Assembly (NCBI GenBank): GCA_947068385.1
Contig: CAMTBF010000033.1
Coordinates: 1-14,077, forward strand
Direction of reading: 5' to 3'
Length of the DNA: 14,077 nt
Origin: an uncultured Lachnospiraceae bacterium
Lineage (GTDB): Bacteria > Bacillota > Clostridia > Lachnospirales > Lachnospiraceae
The position numbers were made by a program, and so were the translations under genes. Of this stretch, positions 8,301-14,077 are shown in pieces (position 1 is the first letter of the stretch; each line of letters opens with the position of its first letter). Under the pieces are notes generated by a model. It saw only the letters and a program-made list of their open reading frames with translations, was not told the DNA's origin and ran no database searches.

Positions 8301-8905
8301 TCGTTGTAGTCCCAGACCCGTATCTTGTGCAGCTCATGGGAGGTGCGGAAGCCGTCAAAGAAGTTCAGGAAAGGAACCCGCCCCTCCAGGGCCGCCAGAT
8401 GGGCCACAGGGGACAGATCCATGACCTCCTGGACGCTGCTCTCGGAGAAAATGGCCGCGCCGGTCTGGCGGCAGGCATAGATGTCGGAATGGTCGCCGAA
8501 GATGGACAGGGCATGGGTGGCGATGGTCCTGGCGGCCACATGGATCACGCCCGGCAGCAGCTCCCCCGCCATGCGGTAGAGATTCGGCAGCATGAGCAGC
8601 AGCCCCTGGGAGGCGGTGAAGGTGGTGGCCAGGGAACCGGCCAGCAACGCCCCGTGGACGGCTGCCGCCGCCCCGGCCTCGGACTGCATCTGGGAGATGA
8701 CCATGGTCTGGCCGTATATGTTTTCCCTGCCCTGTCCGGCCCATTCATCCACAAGCTCCGCCATGGGGGAGGAGGGGGTGATGGGGTAGATGGCCGCGGC
8801 CTCGCTGTAGGCGTAGGCCACATGTGCCGCGGCCTGACAGCCGTCCATGGTCTGGAAGGGGCGGGGCCGGGTATTCGATGTGTCGTTGGATGTCGTTTTC
8901 TGCAT
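5357..8905 (-). CDS. nifJ: Pyruvate:ferredoxin (flavodoxin) oxidoreductase, single-chain
   Basis: An 1182-residue homodimer-type PFOR that converts pyruvate and CoA to acetyl-CoA and CO2 and passes electrons to ferredoxin or flavodoxin in the cytoplasm. The N-terminal pyruvate/TPP domain has YPITPSSPMAE, with T43, E76 and R126 at the positions of Thr31, Glu64 and Arg114 of the Desulfovibrio africanus enzyme (constant offset 12). A ferredoxin-like domain holds two [4Fe-4S] motifs, C740/743/746/750 and C794/797/800/804. The C-terminal TPP domain has GGDGWAYDIG and NTGGQ. The proximal cluster cysteines are C876, C879, C904 and C1078. All key residues are present. The ATG at 8903-8905 is preceded by GGAGG, seven bases away, and by a U-run and hairpin that include this site. 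It lies just downstream of the sufC-sufB pair on the same strand. Names nifJ, por and pfor are all used for this enzyme. Confidence 0.97.
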   Translation of the reverse strand: MQKTTSNDTSNTRPRPFQTMDGCQAAAHVAYAYSEAAAIYPITPSSPMAELVDEWAGQGRENIYGQTMVISQMQSEAGAAAAVHGALLAGSLATTFTASQGLLLMLPNLYRMAGELLPGVIHVAARTIATHALSIFGDHSDIYACRQTGAAIFSESSVQEVMDLSPVAHLAALEGRVPFLNFFDGFRTSHELHKIRVWDYNDLKDLLLQAGPEEEAGLPESLTCFRQRSLHPSHGKVYGSAQNPDIFFQVREASNPFYQALTGIVERQLDNINRKLGTDYGLFDYYGAPDAEHVLIAMGSICETVKEYIDSVPDKKYGLINVHLYRPFSSRHLAEKLPGSVRRITVLDRTREPGAAGEPLYLDVVAALVQQGIPLSGTTAPGYGPIQVFSGRYGLSSKDTTPAQVAAVFENRAKPFFTVGITDDVTHLSLDVAPIHDTASQDIVSCKFWGLGGDGTVSATKNAIKIIGNHTDMSAQGYFEYDSKKSRGLTISHLRFGKSPIHSAYLIHRADFVACHNPVYLHKYDMVQELKDGGSFLLNFRFQERPEAAAAGTDAATIRELDACLPDAMKAYIAAHGIRLYVIDALGIGKEIGLNNKVSTILQAAFFAVSGLLPPEDAQKWMFQAAEKSYGKSGGRILEMNRQAIQRGFAEVRKIDIPDTWKGCKEGPAQAALDNAPLPDRREMTDFVRSIQQPVTDQRGNELPVSVFLPYADGYTPPGSTAHERRAVATEIPVWKPENCIQCTRCSFVCPHAVIRPAALDSEARAHAPEGMKTLPMMGLEGRSFAITISPADCTGCGTCAAICPGKRKSPQEEPAKALEMVPVNRLSEQDSSLCQQAFDYCKPLLPCPEAVEKFTPNTLKGSQFGRPLMEFSGACAGCGETAYVKLLTQLFGPRMYIANATGCSSIWGNSAPSCAYALDGEGKGPAWSNSLFEDAAEFGYGMLMAQEVLAKRSGDASGPDTIQWVIGGDGWAYDIGFGGLDHVLASGKDINILVLDTEVYSNTGGQASKATPTGSTAKFISGGKQTRKKDLASMAMTYSNVYVAQIAMGADLGQTLRAFTEAAAYPGPALVIAYATCIAHGIRAGLGSTPHEAKKAVDAGYYHLFRFNPGLREQGRNPFTLDSGEPSLAYEEFLDGEIRYDALRRYDPEQAKALFRKAQAQAKERYRYLKRLEALYAPEAD

Positions 8906-8969
8906 AAAAAAACCTCCGGGTATCTGATATAGTCATAAAGGTTACATTGCTACTATCATTGCCCGGAGG
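8906..8969 (-). terminator. Hairpin with U7 between sufB and the PFOR gene; 3' arm is the PFOR ribosome binding site
   Basis: On the minus strand CCTCCGGG (8962-8969) pairs with CCCGGAGG (8913-8920). Seven T (8912-8906) follow, then directly the PFOR ATG. The loop can pair further: TGATA near the 5' side with TATCA near the 3' side, extended by GT/AC across a two-base bulge. This resembles an intrinsic terminator for the suf transcript. Because the 3' arm holds the GGAGG of the next gene, it could also act as an attenuator or a ribosome-blocking hairpin. No clear separate PFOR promoter was found in the 98-base gap. Confidence 0.6.
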
Positions 8970-9003
8970 CTGTCTGTTTATGCTTTTTTGGATCCGCCCT
9001 GTC

Positions 9004-9921
9004 CTATTTCAGGAATCCGTTCACGATCTGGGCCTCGGCCTCGGCCTCCGTCAGCCCAAGGGTCATGAGCTTCGTGATCTGCTCCCCGGCAATCTTGCCG
9101 ATGGCGGCCTCGTGGATCAGCTCCGCGTCCAGATGGACGGCGGTGATCTCCGGAATGGCGCTGATATGGGCCCTGTCCATGATGATGCCGTCGCATTCGG
9201 AGTGGCCCTTGCAGCGGTTGTTGCCGTTTATCTTGGAATAGAAGACCTGGCGGGAGTCGTCCCTGGCCACGGAGCGGGAGATGATGTTGGCGCTGGAGCC
9301 CTCCCCGTCCAGGTCCACCTGGAAGGAGGTCTCCGCGAACTGGCTGCCGTGGGTCATGAGCTTCTCCGTCACCACGATGCGGGCGCCCTCCGCCAGCTTT
9401 GCGCTGGTGAGGCGTTTGGTGGAGTCCACGCCCTTGATCTGGACGGTCTCCATCTCCATGAAGCTGTTCTCCCCTACCTCTACCTTGGTCTCCGGGTTCA
9501 TGATGCGCCCGCCTCGTCCGTCGCCGCTGCCATAGTGCTTCTCCACGTATTTTACATGGGAGTTCTTTCCTATGTAGAAGCTGTGGAGCCCGTCATGGCG
9601 GCTGTCGCTGTCGCCGCTGTTGTGGATGCCGCATCCGGCCACGATGGTCACGTCGCAGTCGTCTCCCACGTAGAAGTCGTTATAGACCATCTCCGTCAAT
9701 CCGCTCTGGCTCAGGACTACAGGGATGTGGACGCTCTCCTTCTTGGTGCCGGGCTTGATGACGATGTCGATGCCCTGTCTGTCTTCCTTCGTCACGATGT
9801 CGATATGGGCCGTGGTGGAGCGCTCCACGCTCTTGCCGTTGGCCCGGATGTTGTAGGCTCCGGCGGGCATCTCATGCAGGCCCGCCACCTGCTCCAACAG
9901 GTTTTTCTGTATCTCGTCCAT
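9004..9921 (-). CDS. SufB/SufD-family Fe-S cluster assembly scaffold (short form)
   Basis: A 305-residue SufBD-family protein, far shorter than canonical SufB (about 470-495) or SufD (about 420). It retains the beta-helix core and the typical C-terminal HEAAIGKIAGEQITKLM...GLTEAEAEAQIV segment (270-300). C243 in GHSECDG aligns by motif with the essential cysteine of SufB (Cys405 in E. coli). H240, C237 and H270 are other possible cluster or sulfur ligands. In Suf systems this protein forms a complex with the ATPase SufC and builds the cluster. The start at 9919-9921 has GAGGA (revcomp of 9928-9932) upstream. It follows sufC by 79 bases, and no second sufB/D gene, sufS or sufU is in the window. 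The size and pairing fit the two-gene minimal Suf-like (SMS-type) arrangement. Its stop is followed by the hairpin before PFOR. Confidence 0.9.
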   Translation of the reverse strand: MDEIQKNLLEQVAGLHEMPAGAYNIRANGKSVERSTTAHIDIVTKEDRQGIDIVIKPGTKKESVHIPVVLSQSGLTEMVYNDFYVGDDCDVTIVAGCGIHNSGDSDSRHDGLHSFYIGKNSHVKYVEKHYGSGDGRGGRIMNPETKVEVGENSFMEMETVQIKGVDSTKRLTSAKLAEGARIVVTEKLMTHGSQFAETSFQVDLDGEGSSANIISRSVARDDSRQVFYSKINGNNRCKGHSECDGIIMDRAHISAIPEITAVHLDAELIHEAAIGKIAGEQITKLMTLGLTEAEAEAQIVNGFLK

Positions 9922-9938
9922 AGAATGTCCTCGCTTTT

Positions 9939-9999
9939 TTATATGCCTTATATGCCCCGGCTGGGGCCGTTCCGGTTCTGGCAGCTTTGCCGTTCTGGC
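9939..9999 (-). repeat. Short direct repeats and a small GC hairpin in the sufC-sufB spacer
   Basis: On the minus strand the spacer has two copies of GCCAGAAC, two of GAACGGC, a GCCCC/GGGGC hairpin with a four-base loop (9954-9967) and a perfect tandem GGCATATAA repeat (9939-9956). There is no T-run on the minus strand after the hairpin, so termination is unlikely. The element could protect an mRNA end or tune sufB output, but its role is unknown. Confidence 0.45.
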
Positions 10000-10000
10000 G

Positions 10001-10774
10001 TCACTTTGTGGAGGCGGGCTGTCGGTAGAACTTGCACCCCTCCGTGCCCTTGAGCAGCTCCGGCAGGATGTCGCTGCGCTGCCCCCTGGCCTGCACCGCG
10101 CCCTCCGCCAGTACCACGATCTCGTCTGCGATGTTCAGGATGCGCTCCTGGTGGGAGATGATGATCAGGGAATTGTCGCTCTCCAGGCGCATCTCCTCGA
10201 AGACCTGTATCAGGTTGTTGAAGCTCCACAGGTCTATCCCCGCCTCCGGCTCGTCGAAGACCGACAGGGGCGTGTTGCGGGCGATGATGGTGGCAATCTC
10301 GATGCGCTTGAGCTCGCCGCCGGAGAGGCTGGCATCCACGTCCCGGTTCACATAGTCCCGGGCGCACAGGCCTACCTTGGACAGATAGTCGCAGATGTCG
10401 GGGAACTTTACCTTGGACCCTCCGACCTCTGCGCTGCCTGCCGCCAGCTGGATCAGGTCGCGCACCTTGATGCCCTTGAAGCGCACAGGCTGCTGGAAAG
10501 CGAAGCTGATGCCCAGCTTTGCCCGCTCCGTGATGGACATCTGGGTGATGTCCGTGCCGTTATATATGATCTGGCCTGAGGTGGGCCGCTGAATGCCCAT
10601 GATCAGCTTTGCCAATGTAGACTTGCCTCCGCCGTTGGGCCCTGTGATGGCGATGAAGGCATGGTCTTCGAAGGTCAGGTTGATGTCCCGGATGATTTCC
10701 CTGGACTGCCCCGCTTCCATGCGCGCGTCTGCATCATCGGATACCTGAAAGCAGAGATTGCGTAATTCAAGCAT
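10001..10774 (-). CDS. sufC: SufC-type ABC ATPase for Fe-S cluster assembly
   Basis: A 257-residue ABC ATPase with Walker A GPNGGGKST (45-53, K51), Q-loop FAFQQP (91-96), signature LSGGE (150-154), Walker B ending D174-E175, and H208 in the switch. The SufC-specific run DEPEAGIDLWSF after Walker B separates it from transport ATPases. There are no membrane helices, and the partner gene is a SufB/D-family protein rather than a permease. SufC dimerises during ATP hydrolysis and reshapes the SufB/D core so a cluster can form. An insertion-like stretch VSDDADARMEAGQ near residues 11-23 precedes the first strand pair. The ATG at 10772-10774 has a consensus AAGGAGG six bases upstream (revcomp of 10781-10787). 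It is the first gene of the suf pair, with its own promoter and the glgX terminator upstream. Confidence 0.94.
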   Translation of the reverse strand: MLELRNLCFQVSDDADARMEAGQSREIIRDINLTFEDHAFIAITGPNGGGKSTLAKLIMGIQRPTSGQIIYNGTDITQMSITERAKLGISFAFQQPVRFKGIKVRDLIQLAAGSAEVGGSKVKFPDICDYLSKVGLCARDYVNRDVDASLSGGELKRIEIATIIARNTPLSVFDEPEAGIDLWSFNNLIQVFEEMRLESDNSLIIISHQERILNIADEIVVLAEGAVQARGQRSDILPELLKGTEGCKFYRQPASTK

Positions 10775-10810
10775 ATGTGTCCTCCTTTGCCTGGGGACAT
10801 CCCGTCCACA

Positions 10811-10838
10811 GGCAGCCTATGTATACAAAGGCTCTGCC
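10811..10838 (-). promoter_or_regulatory. Imperfect inverted repeat at the start of the suf leader
   Basis: The segment has GGC/GCC ends, AGCCT/AGGCT arms and a TGTATACA palindrome (10820-10827) at its centre. It begins at about the predicted transcription start. It could be an operator just downstream of the promoter or a 5' hairpin in the mRNA. It was not recognised as a known IscR, SufR or Rex site. Confidence 0.4.
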
Positions 10839-10842
10839 TTAC

Positions 10843-10869
10843 AGTATAGCACAGAAATCGGAAAATCAA
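10843..10869 (-). promoter_or_regulatory. Probable promoter of the suf pair
   Basis: On the minus strand an extended -10, TGCTATACT (TATACT is the reverse complement of 10843-10848), lies downstream of TTGATT (reverse complement of 10864-10869). The 15-base spacing is short, but the TGn extension makes a strong -35 less necessary. Transcription would begin near 10836, giving a leader of about 60 bases. Confidence 0.6.
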
Positions 10870-10900
10870 TACAGGTTATGGAAATTTTATTTTTCCGCAT

Positions 10901-10933
10901 AAAAACCCCCGGAGGAGATTGCGCTCCGGGGGG
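10901..10933 (-). terminator. Rho-independent terminator of glgX
   Basis: On the minus strand CCCCCGGAG pairs with CTCCGGGGG (plus positions 10924-10932 and 10906-10914) around a nine-base loop, followed by TTTTT (10905-10901). The GC-rich stem and T-run make a standard intrinsic terminator about 45 bases after the glgX stop. It separates glgX from the suf pair. Confidence 0.9.
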
Positions 10934-10976
10934 AATATTCCACAGTATTCTCTTATTCCATGGAATTCTTTCATTC

Positions 10977-13106
<2,130 letters not shown>

Positions 13107-13171
13107 AGTTTCGTCTCCTTTATCTCATTAGGAACCGGCAGCCCGGAATCCTGAAAAAACAGTATGGCAAC

Positions 13172-13200
13172 AGTATATCGAAAGATAGGGGAAAATGCAA
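13172..13200 (-). promoter_or_regulatory. Promoter of glgX
   Basis: On the minus strand TTGCAT (reverse complement of 13195-13200) and TATACT (reverse complement of 13172-13177) are separated by exactly 17 bases. Transcription would start near 13165, about 60 bases before the TTG start codon. Confidence 0.8.
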
Positions 13201-13201
13201 A

Positions 13202-13230
13202 TAGAAATTTTGGGGGAAATATAGTATAAT
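13202..13230 (+). promoter_or_regulatory. Promoter of pcp
   Basis: A perfect TATAAT -10 (13225-13230) follows TAGAAA (13202-13207, four of six matches to TTGACA) with 17 bases between. Transcription would start near 13237, about 38 bases before the pcp ATG. The -35 lies one base from the -35 of the divergent glgX promoter. A TCATATGA palindrome (13239-13246) lies at the predicted start. Confidence 0.7.
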
Positions 13231-13274
13231 GTGACCAATCATATGACAAATGGTGTGATTAAGTGGAGGTTGTT

Positions 13275-13907
13275 ATGAAGATTATGATGACAGGCTTTGA
13301 GCCTTTTGGAGGGGAATCCATGAACCCGGCCCTGGAGGCGGTGCGCCGGCTGCCGGATCGGGTGGCCGGGGCGGAGATCGTGAAGGTGGAGCTGCCTACG
13401 GTATACGGCCGGGCCGGGGAAGTCCTGGAGGAGGCGGTGCGCCGGGAGCTGCCTGACGCGGTGCTGTGCGTGGGGCAGGCGGGCGGCTGCTCGGGAATCC
13501 TGGTGGAGCGGGTGGCAATCAATCTGCGGGACGCCAGGATCCCGGACAATGGGGGCAGGCAGCCCGTGGACGAGGCGGTGCGGGAGGACGGCCCTGCGGC
13601 TTATTTTTCCACCGTTCCTGTGAAGCGGATGGTGGCGGCCATCCGGGAGGCGGGGGTTCCCGCGTTCCTGTCCTACAGCGCGGGGACCTTCGTCTGCAAC
13701 GATATCCTGTATTCCCTGCTGCACCTGGCCGCGGGGGACTATCCTGCCATGAAGGGCGGATTCCTCCATGTGCCCTACGCCACGGAGCAGACGGTGGACA
13801 AGCCCTCGGGCACGCCGGGGATGGAGCTGGGGACCATTGCCAGGGCGCTGGAGAGGGCAATCGGGGCGGTGGCTGAGGCGATGGCCGAAGGGAAAACGAA
13901 AAAATGA
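13275..13907 (+). CDS. pcp: Pyrrolidone-carboxylate peptidase (pyroglutamyl peptidase I)
   Basis: A 210-residue cysteine peptidase of family C15, close to the usual 215. It removes N-terminal pyroglutamate from peptides in the cytoplasm. The start MMTGFEPFGGESMNPA is typical. The catalytic triad is complete: E78 in LVERVAINL, C141 in GTFVCND and H165 in FLHVPY. These match Glu81, Cys144 and His168 of the Bacillus amyloliquefaciens enzyme with a constant offset of three. An in-frame GTG at 13263 lies upstream, but GGAGG at 13265-13269 is well placed only for the ATG at 13275, so the later start is chosen. It is divergent from glgX and followed by a tRNA gene. No clear terminator is seen after the stop. 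Confidence 0.95.
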   Translation: MKIMMTGFEPFGGESMNPALEAVRRLPDRVAGAEIVKVELPTVYGRAGEVLEEAVRRELPDAVLCVGQAGGCSGILVERVAINLRDARIPDNGGRQPVDEAVREDGPAAYFSTVPVKRMVAAIREAGVPAFLSYSAGTFVCNDILYSLLHLAAGDYPAMKGGFLHVPYATEQTVDKPSGTPGMELGTIARALERAIGAVAEAMAEGKTKK

Positions 13908-13955
13908 GATAAATAGAACGGAAAAACGAATAATGAAAAATTTCCAAAATAATAC

Positions 13956-13984
13956 TTGACTTATCAGGACAAAAAGGGTATGAT
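13956..13984 (+). promoter_or_regulatory. Strong promoter of tRNA-Arg
   Basis: TTGACT (13956-13961) and TATGAT (13979-13984) are separated by 17 bases, each with five of six consensus matches. An A/T-rich stretch lies just upstream, as in UP elements of stable RNA promoters. The tRNA begins about 40 bases after the -10 box. Confidence 0.85.
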
Positions 13985-14023
13985 AACTAGTGTTGCAGGT
14001 GATGATAGTGTCTGTGACATGAT

Positions 14024-14077
14024 GTGCGTTTAGCTCAGCTGGATAGAGCGTTTGGCTACGGACCAAAAGGTCGGGGG
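14024..14077 (+). tRNA. tRNA-Arg (anticodon ACG), 5' part only
   Basis: The 5' acceptor strand GTGCGTT, TA spacer and D arm GCTC...GAGC lead to the anticodon stem TTTGG/CCAAA around the loop CTACGGA. The anticodon is therefore ACG, read as ICG after deamination, for arginine. The T arm and 3' acceptor strand lie beyond the window edge. Confidence 0.95.

Noticed and set aside
13263..13274. GTG start at 13263 for pcp
   Set aside because: It overlaps the GGAGG that serves the ATG at 13275.

Overview
The window looks like a chromosomal segment of a GC-rich anaerobic Clostridia member, most likely Lachnospiraceae. The evidence is a pyruvate:ferredoxin oxidoreductase, a two-gene SufC/SufB-type Fe-S assembly module, a BlaI/BlaR1-type regulator pair, a GlgX-type debranching enzyme, a tRNA without encoded CCA, AGGAGG-type ribosome binding sites and sigma-A-like promoters. 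The taxon is inferred from gene content and style; no database was searched. No phage, IS element, CRISPR array or rRNA was seen, and no gap between genes exceeds about 200 bases.

Left part (1-5277, + strand): the 3' end of tRNA-Val(UAC), then a DegV-family lipid-binding protein and a MalY/PatB-type PLP-dependent C-S lyase/aminotransferase. Next comes a three-gene signalling operon: a BlaI/MecI-type repressor, a BlaR1-like M56 membrane metalloprotease with an unrecognised extracytoplasmic domain in place of a penicillin-binding domain, and a small multi-pass membrane protein whose GTG start lies inside the end of the protease gene. The operon promoter carries two BlaI-type operator dyads. These also form the two arms of a terminator-like hairpin for the upstream gene.

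Middle and right part (5357-13106, - strand): reading right to left on the minus strand, a GlgX-type glycogen debranching enzyme with its own terminator, then sufC and a short sufB/D-like gene, then the 1182-residue pyruvate:ferredoxin oxidoreductase. The Suf pair builds Fe-S clusters and the oxidoreductase, which binds three [4Fe-4S] clusters, is a major consumer. The junction between them holds a hairpin with seven U residues whose 3' arm is the ribosome binding site of the oxidoreductase gene.

Far right (13195-14077, + strand): pyrrolidone-carboxylate peptidase (pcp), divergent from glgX with promoters almost touching, then a tRNA-Arg(ACG) gene with a strong promoter, cut by the window edge.

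The best candidates for something new are the combined operator/promoter/terminator before blaI, the unknown sensor domain and membrane partner of the BlaR1-like protease, and the possible attenuator between suf and the oxidoreductase gene.
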